Shown here: piece by piece, positions 12,201 to 18,086 of the stretch
Layout: the number at the start of each line of letters is the position of its first letter
How positions within the stretch are numbered: the stretch's first letter is position 1
From: Bacteroidales bacterium Bact_19
Lineage (GTDB): Bacteria > Bacteroidota > Bacteroidia > Bacteroidales > ML635J-15
DNA length: 42,082 bases
NCBI GenBank assembly: GCA_001603595.1
Contig: LUZK01000032.1
Coordinates: forward strand, 1 to 42,082
Direction of reading: 5' to 3'
Made by a program: the position numbers and the translations under genes
The notes under the pieces: model-generated
Seen by the model: the letters and a program-made list of their open reading frames with translations, nothing else
Databases searched by the model: none
Told to the model about the DNA's origin: nothing

Positions 12201-12246
12201 AAAGAAGAAAAATCTCCTTTAAAAAGCTTGTAACTTTATTTTTCAT
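3262..12246 (-). CDS. Giant T9SS-secreted multidomain adhesin-like protein (type A sorting domain)
   Basis: 2994 aa. Signal peptide about 1-27 (ends LNAQ). Residues ~28-190 form a carbohydrate-binding-like beta domain (NGDFEYWTGSNPDGW). Residues ~200-515 hold two related units (FLPELPLDVLSD and FLPDFPNDLLWD). Then MAM/jelly-roll-like modules (~520-695, 978-1160, 1349-1535, 1722-1908, 2002-2186, 2463-2626) alternate with about 13 FN3-like modules starting near 698, 791, 888, 1164, 1258, 1537, 1631, 1910, 2188, 2282, 2373, 2628 and 2718. Each FN3 opens with Cys (often CPxP) and has a second Cys in an RANCG-like strand, suggesting one disulfide per module. Residues ~2810-2905 form a further beta domain and ~2910-2994 is a T9SS type A sorting domain (IKIYPNPNKGNF). 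Expected on the surface or released; ligand unknown. Confidence 0.9.
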   Translation of the reverse strand: MKNKVTSFLKEIFLLSTVFAFINLNAQTVSNGDFEYWTGSNPDGWTCVANFGTNINFAQASGQGVTGDALSVIANSYNPGADGYISTTVNDITPGNWYDLAVMLKANDDLIKIRMTNLKWKDASDAVISTVTENTLSPNTLGNWIEFKNPQNPLQAPANAVKLEVNIVFYFNVGINPGVSEMLIDNFTVVDKTNAVAALQHAASNTLLNNSPATIVATYQDDIFFSTTIQYPTFLPELPLDVLSDIKIESNIQINAGTVINIKNTAFSINYDYNVSSPTSNLWITEMLGISRPTLASFSNQTQVWEFTFIGLNGGDYILTISSVADDDYNTPANYYILGTDNVTLDIATPVEVAIQDGIDNTSMTVLPTTQTINSTETATITSTTTIAEFLPDFPNDLLWDVLISFPGAQLPAGTQMSIELNSVAFATYTFVGGEQELWLTLLDDPNTLDRSPILALSNTIQTITVNLQNIPTENSYTIKLDFIAATATNFNNPANYYYFATGQANVVVDNTIYATFPLFEGFEGTQFYFENAPGNQVNWVVNSTIFKEGTKSFHNPYGASNNNILKIIGPLNINNVDNPVLSFWHIAKTENNFDHCYVEVSTDGTTWTIFPIEAYLGQGNYVTPLYNTPEGRCFMTTSYTDWGTTNVPAQNTWWKKEKFSLTNYKSGTTYVRFRLKSDGSIMYNGWYIDDINIYNETCPDPSGFAAINPLISQVTLNWNPIGTTSNWQIKYSTTSGFDPETQGILIDDTGMPPYTLTGLAPSTTYYVYIRTKCDGDEFSPWIGPINFTTLVPCPNPTAFAASNITANSAELSWTQIDGATEWTIIYGPQGFNPSIEGTILNGITENPYTITGLIPETQYQAYIRANCGANGNSSLVGPISFTTLATCPVPTSLAFVSATGTTATINWNPVGGTTQWNIQYGPTGFTLGTGTIISGITSLPYTITGLNPTTAYQVYVQADCGSEQSVWSSALSFTTDCNEVTPPWLENFSGTFPPSCWLRRQGQLTVNSTLTTSTLWIADGFANVGTTGAARINIYGTNRFAWFITPTIDLGDGSNNYMLEFDLALTAYSSTNPPSQSGVDDKFAVVISTDNGATWSSNNILKLWDNQGSPNVYNNISNTGQHVVIDLSSYTGFVKIGFYGESTISNADNDLFIDNVAVTEIPECPNPSSITASNPTINSVDLNWTEVFVGTEWDIIYGAPGFNPETQGTLIENIITNPYTVTGLTPGTAYHFYVRRNCSSSVSEWVGPATSITEPTCPIPTALSASSTTAYETTLNWTENGSATEWDIIYGITGFDPYTSGTLVTGISTQPYTLSGLIPGTNYQAYVRANCGGGDLSPWSTAVSFTTGCGVFPIIFSQNFSGTFPPLCWDRATGQLANPSVLTTPSTLWVADGFANVGATGAAKINIYSTNRFGWLFTPQIDLGNISEPKLLEFDLALTASSSTNPPSQSGVDDKFAVVISTDGGTTWTSTNVLRMWDNQGSPYVYNNISNTGEHVFIDLTGYSGIVKFGFYGESTISNADNDLFVDNVIVRPLPSCFEPLSVNSGLVTSNSTQISWTELIAGSEWEIVIGTPGFDPNSQGTIISNITTNPYTITGLSPETQYSVYVRTVCGAETSTWTGPTNFTTYPSCVAPININATAPSGTSITISWTEVGTASQWDLIYGTPGFNPNNEGTLISGVSSTTYTITGLAPLTDYTVYLRSDCGMSNYSSWSTALNFNTGCSSAFVLPVSESFETGLGIFKNAAGNNVLWETTNTVASMGTFSAKNPYGATNTNILFTQCPVDLSTAVNPVLQFSNMALTENNYDHCYVEYSTNGSTWTILPVSAYLGTGNYTTPLYNSPEGPAFTESAYTGWASASPSNTLWKTEKFSLSSVAGQSEVWIRFRLKSDGIIQRQGWHIDKIQILDETCPEPTNLNASGITANSATLSWTQAGGISEWDIVYGPSGFDPNTEGTLITGLNTNPYTFTGLTPLTTYNVYVRANCGGGNTSIWSSVLIITTGCEGSLSIPLTEDFESGFSLFKNATGNTVNWITTNTVASSGTFSAKNPYGATNTNILVTQCPVDLSTVVNPVLQFSNMALTENNYDHCYVEYSTNGTTWTILPVSAYLGTGNYTTPSYNSPEGPAFTEGAYAGWSSATPSNTLWKTEKFSLAEIAGQSEVWIRFRLKSDGSIQRQGWHIDKIQIYNETCPAPSNINIITNSGFQTTIGWNENGTATVWEVLYGPAGFDPQTQGISEIVNTTQYQITGLTPTTNYQVYVRALCGIGDESIWTGPFSWSTTDACPPVQGTSLVIANYESLTIQINTTGDETEWDVVYGLQGFIYGEGTQINVNTNPFTISGLNVETAYDIYVRANCGVNGTSTWVGPFTYSTTELCPPVSNVQTLSSTPSSVVIGWNPGYSETEWTIEYGLAGFVQGTGTLLNLTSNQVELTGLQGNTNYTIYIMANCGGIFGDSDWVQYNFKTPCNVIDVFPWVEEFDNWTAITDCWDLTSGTQTVSQYLGNAVRANFWSWSSGNTAYMTSPDFDISSLTNPRLEFKWSHLYNASYPNDKIEVFVSDNGGLSWTSVWMKTGEQLNSNDGASTTTPGTYVSSGEIYLDAFADNIKFRIIFTSGYGPDAFIDNITIYDFICEDPSDLSVSNITHNSAQLSWTDNSGAGWVNIYYGPQGFDPQTEGNVLMNINQNPFTLTGLDAATAYDFYVESLCGTVFSAIIGPVSFTTSDCPEPQNIVVSEITPTSATITWTDNSGGNHVNIYFGTTGFDPLSEGDIIQNVNPSSYTITGLTADTQYDVYIETICGLSTSTLTGPYSFTTLAYNNETDILTFTFGALDVNPATIIPSAKTVYIVVQNGTDLTNLVASFTLSQGATAYVNGVPQVSGVTANNFTNPVIYNIVAENGTDNANWTVTVDVASEISINESAGIKIYPNPNKGNFIINFTSLDGNVIYQIFDSKSAIITEKSLKDVKNTVEEVKVDVNPGVYHIRIITDDRIFIEKIVIE
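5697..6160 (-). repeat. Near-identical MAM-like module, copy nearer the C-terminus
   Basis: This stretch and 6534-6997 align with an offset of 837 bases (279 codons, one MAM-like plus one FN3-like module). Shared protein strings include AKNPYGATNTNIL, SNMALTENNYDHCYVEYSTN and VWIRFRLKSDG. The DNA is also nearly identical over long stretches, which implies a recent duplication or gene conversion. Confidence 0.85.
6534..6997 (-). repeat. Near-identical MAM-like module, copy nearer the N-terminus
   Basis: Partner of the copy at 5697-6160. Differences are scattered substitutions (for example ILFTQ versus ILVTQ and STAVNP versus STVVNP), with no frameshift. Confidence 0.85.
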
Positions 12247-12310
12247 AAATTTATTTATTTGGTTAAACTTTTAATTAAAATCAGCCTCTTATTAAAGATA
12301 ATTTATTTTG

Positions 12311-12340
12311 CTAATATAACAAATAAATTTCTAATAACAA
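12311..12340 (-). promoter_or_regulatory. Weak promoter candidate for the giant adhesin gene
   Basis: On the minus strand a TTG (12340-12338) is followed after 19 bases by TATATTAG (12318-12311), one mismatch from TAnnTTTG. It would give a leader of about 60 bases before the ATG at 12246. The 243-base gap 12247-12489 is otherwise very AT-rich with nothing else recognised. Confidence 0.3.
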
Positions 12341-12489
12341 TGATTTTTGTCAAATTTATTTTATAATTATACTTATTAGTTATTATTAGAAATAAAATGT
12401 GTAATAGTTCTGTTCATTAACTTAAACAAAATTATAAAAGTATTTTTATATTTAATAAAACTTAAAGAAAATATATAAATCCTTCCCTT

Positions 12490-13236
12490 TTAATTATTCC
12501 AAATCTCCCAAGCTTTATCAGCTTGTTCATAAAGCATTGTAAAACCATTAATTGTTTTTGCTCCTTTTTGTTTTGCTTTTTTGAGGAATATTGTTTCTTC
12601 AGGATTGTAAACTAAATCAAAACAAATATGATTTCTTGTAATATAATCGTAAGGTATTTGAGGATAATTATTAACTTTTGGATACATACCAACAGGAGAA
12701 GCGTTTATTATTAAGTTATGTTGATGAATAATTCCTTCAGTGAGTTTGTCATAAGACAAAATTTTTAAACTTTTTGGATTTCTCGAAACATGAGTATAAT
12801 CAATACCCATTTGATTAAGAACATAAGCGCAAGTTTTTCCAGAACCTCCACTACCCAAAATTAAAGCTTTTGTATTTTTAGGGAGGTCGAGGAGATTGAA
12901 AGTTTTTTCTAACCCAAAAATATCCGTATTATAGCCTTTTAAAATATAATTATTTCCGTTCCTTAAAATTTTTACAGTATTTACTGTCCCTAATTTATAA
13001 ATTATATCATCGAGTTCTTGAAGATAAGGAATTATAACTTCTTTATATGGAGTTGTTACATTAAATCCCACGAGGTTTTTACGTGTTTGTACAATATTGT
13101 TTATTTTTGAAATGTCGCTAAGTGGAATAAGTTCATATTTTGCATCAGTAATTCCGAGCTTTTTGAATTTCTCTGCAAAATATTTTGGTGAATATGCGTG
13201 TTCCAATGGATAGCCGATTAATCCGAAAACTTTCAT
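12490..13236 (-). CDS. aroE: Shikimate 5-dehydrogenase
   Basis: Reduces 3-dehydroshikimate to shikimate with NADPH in the pathway to chorismate, which also feeds menaquinone. 248 aa from the ATG at 13236. The N-terminal substrate domain shows GLIGYPLEHAYSPKYF, the Ser/Lys region GFNVTTPYKE with the catalytic Lys, and GTVNTV. The NADP fold shows LILGSGGSGKT, and the C-terminal part contains NASPVGM and a DLVYNPEET segment. An in-frame ATG seven codons upstream (13257) overlaps the preceding gene and is less likely, since MKVFGLIGYP is where the family starts. Only one base separates this start from the stop of the DUF368 gene, so translation is probably coupled. Confidence 0.95.
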   Translation of the reverse strand: MKVFGLIGYPLEHAYSPKYFAEKFKKLGITDAKYELIPLSDISKINNIVQTRKNLVGFNVTTPYKEVIIPYLQELDDIIYKLGTVNTVKILRNGNNYILKGYNTDIFGLEKTFNLLDLPKNTKALILGSGGSGKTCAYVLNQMGIDYTHVSRNPKSLKILSYDKLTEGIIHQHNLIINASPVGMYPKVNNYPQIPYDYITRNHICFDLVYNPEETIFLKKAKQKGAKTINGFTMLYEQADKAWEIWNN

Positions 13237-13237
13237 C

Positions 13238-14140
13238 TTATTTAATTTTTTCTGCAATTAATTCAACAAGACTAATAACAATCACTCCTAAAATAATGAA
13301 TGTTAATGCATAAAAAAATTCGGTATCAATTTGCGGTAAAAACCATTCGTAGGCTATGAGTTTTTCTTTACCACCAAAATTTTCTGTTATCATTAATTTC
13401 CAAGGCCATAGTATTAATAATGAGCCTGTAACAAAACCCGACAATAGTGCTATTGTAATATCTTTATATTTTTTAAAAAGATAAGAAAGTATATAAGAAA
13501 AACCAATCAATCCAATCATTGCACCAAGACCAACAGGAATAAGAATTTTTAAATCAAAATTACTTACTGCATGAACCATAACAAGTTGATAATTGCCCAT
13601 GAGCACAAGAACAAAAGAGCCGCTTATTCCGGGAAGTATCATGCTGCATGAGGCAACAATACCACAAATAAACAGGTAGAATATGCTTTGATTTTCCCCG
13701 GCAGGACTTAGTATGGAAATACTAATTGCAACTGCAGTTCCGAATAAAAAAAATAAAATTACGGGAAGTGAAAACTTGCTTATTTGTTTGTTTACAAAAT
13801 AAATTGAAGCCAAAACTAATCCAAAAAAGAAAGCCCAAATATAAACAGGATAATTTTCAAACAAGTATTCGAAAAGTTTTGCAATACTGAAAATTGCTGT
13901 AAATGTTCCTAAAAGAACCGATAATAAAAAATATAAGTCGGTATGCTTGATAAAATCAGAAATTTTAAACTTAAATAATAATTTAGCAGCAGTTAAATTA
14001 AAGGATTTTAATGAATTAATCAGTCTTTCGAAAATCCCTGTTATTAAAGCTATAGTTCCGCCTGAAACTCCCGGAATTACATTAGCAATTCCCATTGCAA
14101 TGCCTTTAAGAAAATTGAACAGATACTCTTTAACTATCAT
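13238..14140 (-). CDS. DUF368 membrane protein, polyprenyl-phosphate transporter family
   Basis: 300 aa with about eight to nine hydrophobic segments. The N-terminus carries the DUF368 signature FLKGIAMGIANVIPGVSGGT, and a second similar half-motif appears later (MILPGISGSFVLVLMGNY), which fits the internal repeat of this family. DUF368 proteins (PopT) have been described as translocases that return undecaprenyl phosphate to the inner face of the cytoplasmic membrane for reuse in peptidoglycan and polysaccharide synthesis. It lies between a sugar kinase and aroE on the same strand, 31 bases after the kinase. TACATTTG at 14159-14152 matches the -7 consensus and may provide an extra promoter. 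Confidence 0.9.
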   Translation of the reverse strand: MIVKEYLFNFLKGIAMGIANVIPGVSGGTIALITGIFERLINSLKSFNLTAAKLLFKFKISDFIKHTDLYFLLSVLLGTFTAIFSIAKLFEYLFENYPVYIWAFFFGLVLASIYFVNKQISKFSLPVILFFLFGTAVAISISILSPAGENQSIFYLFICGIVASCSMILPGISGSFVLVLMGNYQLVMVHAVSNFDLKILIPVGLGAMIGLIGFSYILSYLFKKYKDITIALLSGFVTGSLLILWPWKLMITENFGGKEKLIAYEWFLPQIDTEFFYALTFIILGVIVISLVELIAEKIK

Positions 14141-14151
14141 ATTTTTTGGGG

Positions 14152-14159
14152 CAAATGTA
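14152..14159 (-). promoter_or_regulatory. Candidate -7 element before the DUF368 gene
   Basis: Minus-strand TACATTTG fits TAnnTTTG exactly and lies 11 bases upstream of the ATG at 14140, in the short gap after the ROK kinase gene. No clear -33 box. Confidence 0.3.
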
Positions 14160-14171
14160 CTATAAAATTTA

Positions 14172-15266
14172 TTAAGTGTTTGTTTTTTTTAGTTGTTTTT
14201 CAGCAAAAAAGTAGGCCCCTAAACTAATCATTTCCGATGTATCAAAATTAGAGAACATATATGCTGCTTTTGGTATATGATAGTATTCAAGATTTATATT
14301 ATCAAAATATGGGACACTGATCAGCTTTTTATCATCCTGTAAAAAGTTTGTAAGTTCTCTTTCATTATTAAGACAATATACTTTGTGAGTTAATCTTTTG
14401 TTTGTTCTTCCATCAAGTTTTTTAAACTCTCTGTTAAGTTCATGTTTAATTCCGGGGATGATAAATTTTTTAGCTCCTGCAATACCTCCGCCAATTACAA
14501 CAATTCCATCGGTGAGGGTAATTATATTTGCAATTGCATCTCCTAAATATCTTCCAAGCTCATAAAATGCTTTTTGTGCCTCTATGGAATATTTATTGTT
14601 TTCATCTGTGGCCATAAAATAAATTTCTTTTGGCTCCGGACAGTCTGAAAATGGTATTTCAGAGAATTTTGAAAAGAAATATTTTACGGCTCTGATACTA
14701 ATTCCTTCTTCGCTATTATATTCGGGATTTGCTCTGTTGGAAGTAATCCAGATTTCAGCAGCACACATATTATCTCCTTGTAGTAATTCACCATTACTGA
14801 CAATTCCGGCTCCAAAGCCTGTGCCTAGAGTCATTCCTGTTATATTGGAATAGGATTTATTACTTCCTGAATTTTTCAGAAGATTGTTGATAAAAGGTAA
14901 TGTGCCTCCCATAGCTTCGCCATAAGCATAAAGATCTCCGTCGTTGTTTATGAAAACCGGAACTTTGAACCAAAGTTCAATCATTTTTCCAAGAGCTACG
15001 CCGCCTCTAAAACCGGGTAGATTATGTAAATCTCCTATTATTCCATTTTTAAAATCAGCAGGTCCGGGAAAAGCAAAACTTATGGCATCGGGTTTTTTAT
15101 GGTTTATTGTAGCCAGCTCTTCAAAACCGGCAATAATATTTTTTAAACATTTTTCAAGATTATCACCATTGGCAGGCTTATGAATTTTTTTTGGATTAAT
15201 TTTTCCATCTTCAACTATAGAGAAGACAAAGTTTGTACCGCCGGCATCCAATGTAAAAACTATCAT
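14172..15266 (-). CDS. ROK-family sugar kinase without the ROK zinc motif
   Basis: 364 aa from the ATG at 15266; the longer frame from 15305 adds 13 residues with no family match. The ATP-binding phosphate-1 motif is at the start (TLDAGGTNFVFS). Sugar-site residues appear as FAFPGPAD, NNDGDLYAYGEA and the MTLGTGFGAGIV loop; the adenosine loop is VVIGGGIAG. The usual ROK zinc signature (CxCGxxGC after a His) is absent: the corresponding region reads NMCAAEIWITSN. It is therefore a divergent ROK kinase, probably for glucose or another hexose, but the substrate is inferred only from the family. First gene of a likely operon with the DUF368 gene and aroE; divergent from the Crp-type regulator. 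Confidence 0.85.
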   Translation of the reverse strand: MIVFTLDAGGTNFVFSIVEDGKINPKKIHKPANGDNLEKCLKNIIAGFEELATINHKKPDAISFAFPGPADFKNGIIGDLHNLPGFRGGVALGKMIELWFKVPVFINNDGDLYAYGEAMGGTLPFINNLLKNSGSNKSYSNITGMTLGTGFGAGIVSNGELLQGDNMCAAEIWITSNRANPEYNSEEGISIRAVKYFFSKFSEIPFSDCPEPKEIYFMATDENNKYSIEAQKAFYELGRYLGDAIANIITLTDGIVVIGGGIAGAKKFIIPGIKHELNREFKKLDGRTNKRLTHKVYCLNNERELTNFLQDDKKLISVPYFDNINLEYYHIPKAAYMFSNFDTSEMISLGAYFFAEKQLKKTNT

Positions 15267-15314
15267 ACTGTAATTTTTTTCAAATATAAAAAAAAACAGC
15301 ATCATCTTTTATAG

Positions 15315-15328
15315 TTGTACATAAACAA
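15315..15328. promoter_or_regulatory. Small inverted repeat in the ROK/Crp divergent gap
   Basis: TTGT-N6-ACAA lies between the divergent starts at 15266 and 15384, 35 bases upstream of the -7 element of the Crp-type gene. Its form and place suit a Crp/Fnr-type operator, but the half-sites are only four bases, so chance is possible. Confidence 0.25.
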
Positions 15329-15362
15329 TCTGATTTTATAATTTTTACTAACAATAATTTGG

Positions 15363-15370
15363 TATATTTG
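15363..15370 (+). promoter_or_regulatory. -7 promoter element of the Crp-type regulator gene
   Basis: TATATTTG matches TAnnTTTG exactly and ends 13 bases before the ATG at 15384, implying a very short leader. No TTTG is found at -33. Confidence 0.5.
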
Positions 15371-15383
15371 CAAAAAAATCATT

Positions 15384-16079
15384 ATGATTGAAGAATCAGG
15401 TTGTAAGTCATGTGCTTTGTTGTTTAAAAACGTGTTCAGGAAATTGAGCAGTGATCAGGTTGAATATCTGGATTCTGTTAGAAATTGTATTATACTAAAA
15501 AAGGGAAAAGTTTTATACGAAGAAGGAAATAGAATAACGGGAATTTATTGTATAAAGTCAGGCGTTGTAAAAATTTATAAAACCGGGATAGAAGGTAAAG
15601 AGCAAATAATAAAATTTGCAAAAGGCGGAGATATTTTTGGGTATCGTTCTGTTATCAATAATGAACCGGCTTGTACCGGCGTTACGGCTTTGGAAGATAC
15701 TTTATTATGTCAGATTCCCTCGTCAGATTTATTTAAGTTATTGAGAGAAAATGCCGATTTTGCTCTGGAAATGCTTCATATCGCTTGTAAAGAACTTGAC
15801 GAATCAAACCGTTTTATCACTGATATTGCTCAAAAATCGGTAAAAGAAAGATTGGCAGAAATTCTTCTCCATCTTAAAAATGAGTTTGGAGTAAATAATG
15901 AAGATATGATAAATCTCACTCTTACTCGTGAAGAATTGGCCAACATCATCGGGACGGCAACCGAATCTGTAATACGTTTGCTGTCGGAGTTTAAAACCGA
16001 AGGATTAATAGAAATTCATGGAAGGAAAATAAAAATTAAGAATGAAAGTAAATTAAAAAAGATTTGCAATTCCTACTAA
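15384..16079 (+). CDS. Crp/Fnr-family transcriptional regulator
   Basis: 231 aa. Residues ~20-135 form a cyclic-nucleotide-binding-like beta barrel (KKGKVLYEEGNRITGIYCIKSG, GGDIFGYRSVI), ~130-160 a long dimerisation helix, and ~175-215 a winged helix with the recognition segment LTREELANIIGTATESVIRL. The N-terminus has a CKSC pair typical of many Bacteroidota members, but there is not the four-Cys set needed for an FNR-type iron-sulfur cluster, and the canonical cAMP-contact motif is not evident, so the effector is unknown. Its stop overlaps the mqnC start (TAATG), which ties expression of the two together and suggests control linked to respiration. Confidence 0.9.
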   Translation: MIEESGCKSCALLFKNVFRKLSSDQVEYLDSVRNCIILKKGKVLYEEGNRITGIYCIKSGVVKIYKTGIEGKEQIIKFAKGGDIFGYRSVINNEPACTGVTALEDTLLCQIPSSDLFKLLRENADFALEMLHIACKELDESNRFITDIAQKSVKERLAEILLHLKNEFGVNNEDMINLTLTREELANIIGTATESVIRLLSEFKTEGLIEIHGRKIKIKNESKLKKICNSY

Positions 16080-17182
16080 TGAACCAAAAACATTCTACCG
16101 ATTTATTGGAAAAATCACTATCAGGAGAGTTTCTGAATAATGATGAAATTTTACATCTCTATAAATTTGCTGATTTCAATGAATTAGCTTTTTATGCAGA
16201 TCTTATTCGAAAAAAATATCATCCAGATAATATTGTAACTTATATCATTGACAGGAATATCAATTACACAAATATTTGTTATTCGCAATGCAAATTTTGT
16301 AATTTTTGCCGCAAGCCCCACGATCATGATGTGTATGTACTTGAACTAAAAGATTACAAATCAAAAATTGATGAATTATATTCGTTAGGCGGGAGACAGA
16401 TTCTTTTGCAAGGAGGAATGAATCCAAAATTAGATTTGGAATATTATCAAAGTTTATTCAAACAGCTCAAGAAGTCTTATCCAGATATAAAACTTCATGC
16501 TTTAGGTCCGCCGGAAATTGTTTTTCTTGCGAATAAGTCAAAAAAATCAATTCGTCAGGTTTTAGAAATACTTATTGAAGCAGGATTGGACAGTTTGCCG
16601 GGTGCAGGAGCAGAGATACTTTGTGATAGGGTTCGTAATATAATTAGTCCGGCAAAATGCTCTTCTGCAGAATGGCTGGAGGTGATGAAAATTGCTCAAG
16701 AGATTGGACTTACAACATCTGCCACTATGATGTTCGGACATATTGAAACTATGGATGAACGAGTGGAACATCTATTAAAAATAAGAGAACTGCAAAATAA
16801 AAAGCCGAATCACTCAAAAGGATTTATTTCTTTCACGCCATGGCCTTTTGCAAAATCAGGAACAAAACTGGTTAAAGAATATCCTTTCATTCCTGATGTA
16901 TCTGCGATTGAATTTTTACGAATAATAGCTTTGTCGAGAATTGTGCTTTTAAACATTCCAAATATTCAGGTTTCGTGGTTGACTATGGGTGCCCAAGTGG
17001 CATCCTTAGCTTTACATTGTGGAGCGAATGATATGAGTAGTATCATGATTGAGGAAAATGTTGTATCGCAAGCCGGGAAAAACTTTAAACTCGACGAAGA
17101 TGCCATGAAAAAAGCAATATCAGAGGCAGGTTTTATTCCACGGCGTCGTAATCAACAATATGAAATCTTGAATGAATTTTAA
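16079..17182 (+). CDS. mqnC: Cyclic dehypoxanthinyl futalosine synthase (radical SAM)
   Basis: Cyclises dehypoxanthine futalosine in the futalosine route to menaquinone. 367 aa from the ATG at 16079, which overlaps the stop codon of the regulator by one base. The radical-SAM cluster motif CYSQCKFC follows the typical IDRNINYTNI strand at about residue 66-73. MqnC landmarks include ILLQGGMNP, LHALGPPEI, GLDSLPGAGAEIL, SATMMFGH and, near the end, GANDMSSIMIEENVVSQAG. The related MqnE lacks this last combination, so MqnC is the better match. The gene shows the organism makes menaquinone by the futalosine rather than the classical Men pathway, though the other mqn genes are not in the window. The stop overlaps the convergent lipoprotein gene by four bases. 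Confidence 0.93.
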   Translation: MNQKHSTDLLEKSLSGEFLNNDEILHLYKFADFNELAFYADLIRKKYHPDNIVTYIIDRNINYTNICYSQCKFCNFCRKPHDHDVYVLELKDYKSKIDELYSLGGRQILLQGGMNPKLDLEYYQSLFKQLKKSYPDIKLHALGPPEIVFLANKSKKSIRQVLEILIEAGLDSLPGAGAEILCDRVRNIISPAKCSSAEWLEVMKIAQEIGLTTSATMMFGHIETMDERVEHLLKIRELQNKKPNHSKGFISFTPWPFAKSGTKLVKEYPFIPDVSAIEFLRIIALSRIVLLNIPNIQVSWLTMGAQVASLALHCGANDMSSIMIEENVVSQAGKNFKLDEDAMKKAISEAGFIPRRRNQQYEILNEF

Positions 17183-17970
17183 TGGTTAAATTTGCTTGGC
17201 TCGAGTTTGTAGAGAATATAGTAAGAATTTGGTTTCATTAAAGGATAATATTTTACTCTATAATCGGTACTGTCGCCACAAAATACCATAAATTCCTGTT
17301 TTTCGAATTCTGTTGATGGTAGATTAGTAATTTTTTTAATGTAAAAACTATCTTCAATGTACTTTGATACTGTAAAATCCTCCTTGAACGAGTAGCAAAT
17401 CCTGTTTCTGAAAGTTATTGGGGAGTTTTCTTTGTCGAATTCTATGCTTGTGATTTCTGTTTTTTTCGGAAACCTATAAAGCCTGCAGTCTCTAATGGGT
17501 TGCTGTTGAAGCTCAAATCCTTGAATAATTTTTTTTGAATGTGGTGGAAGGCAAATAATTCTTTCTTCATTGAACGAGATTTCGATATTGGTTTGCTGAG
17601 GGTTTGCTAGTTTTGTGAAGCCGGGTATTTTTAATGATTCTTCGTCAGTGTTTTCCTGATTTAATGTTCCTATTTTTTTAGGGTTAAACTGTCTATTCTG
17701 GAAATAAGTTTGAGCAAAGTCGTTTACAATAAAATGGGATCTCTTAATATCAATAAAAATATCATTATTGGTTTTATTATGAAGAATGAAATTCCCATTT
17801 CCTAAATTAGACCATAAATTATATTGAATTATCACATCTTCATTTTCGAAGAAAAAATAGTTTGATGTTATATTTTGTGTGCTGGTGTCAGTTTCTATTA
17901 ACTGGTAATAGTTTTGGGGAGTACAAGCAAACACAAGTGCGGCAAGAATTAATATCGAAAAATTTTTCAT
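17179..17970 (-). CDS. Lipoprotein of unknown function
   Basis: 263 aa. The N-terminus is a lipoprotein signal with a lipobox ending in LVFAC (Cys16), so the mature protein is membrane-anchored. The rest is beta-rich and hydrophilic with no family I recognise; a segment near residue 40-80 (YNLWSNLGNGNFILHNKTN) looks like an Ig-type domain as found in Bacteroidota lipoproteins with similar layout. Promoter boxes are seen upstream at 17990-18021. The 3' end overlaps mqnC convergently. Confidence 0.7.
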   Translation of the reverse strand: MKNFSILILAALVFACTPQNYYQLIETDTSTQNITSNYFFFENEDVIIQYNLWSNLGNGNFILHNKTNNDIFIDIKRSHFIVNDFAQTYFQNRQFNPKKIGTLNQENTDEESLKIPGFTKLANPQQTNIEISFNEERIICLPPHSKKIIQGFELQQQPIRDCRLYRFPKKTEITSIEFDKENSPITFRNRICYSFKEDFTVSKYIEDSFYIKKITNLPSTEFEKQEFMVFCGDSTDYRVKYYPLMKPNSYYILYKLEPSKFNH

Positions 17971-17989
17971 ACTTCTTTTTTTATTTAAT

Positions 17990-18021
17990 CAAAAATACAA
18001 AATATATTTTAAAATCACAAA
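17990..18021 (-). promoter_or_regulatory. Two-box Bacteroidota promoter of the lipoprotein gene
   Basis: On the minus strand TTTG (18021-18018) is followed after 20 bases by TATTTTTG (17997-17990). Both boxes and the spacing fit the Bacteroidota consensus (TTTG, about 20, TAnnTTTG). The -7 box ends 19 bases before the ATG at 17970. Confidence 0.6.
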
Positions 18022-18086
18022 TGAAACTTTTTGACAATCTTTTCGTTAAAGATATTGAATTATCGTTGATATTGAGGAAATGCTGA
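18021..18086 (+). CDS. Possible 21-codon upstream ORF overlapping the methyltransferase start
   Basis: ATG at 18021, stop TGA at 18084-18086. The stop overlaps the next start as ATGCTGA, the classic arrangement for translational coupling. The peptide (starting MKLFDNLFVKDIE) has no recognised motif. It could equally be untranslated leader; homologues would show whether the peptide is conserved. Confidence 0.3.
   Translation: MKLFDNLFVKDIELSLILRKC

Noticed and set aside
3262-12246. Tandem repeats as a CRISPR array
   Set aside because: The repeats are long in-frame protein modules with a 279-codon period, not short repeats with unique spacers.
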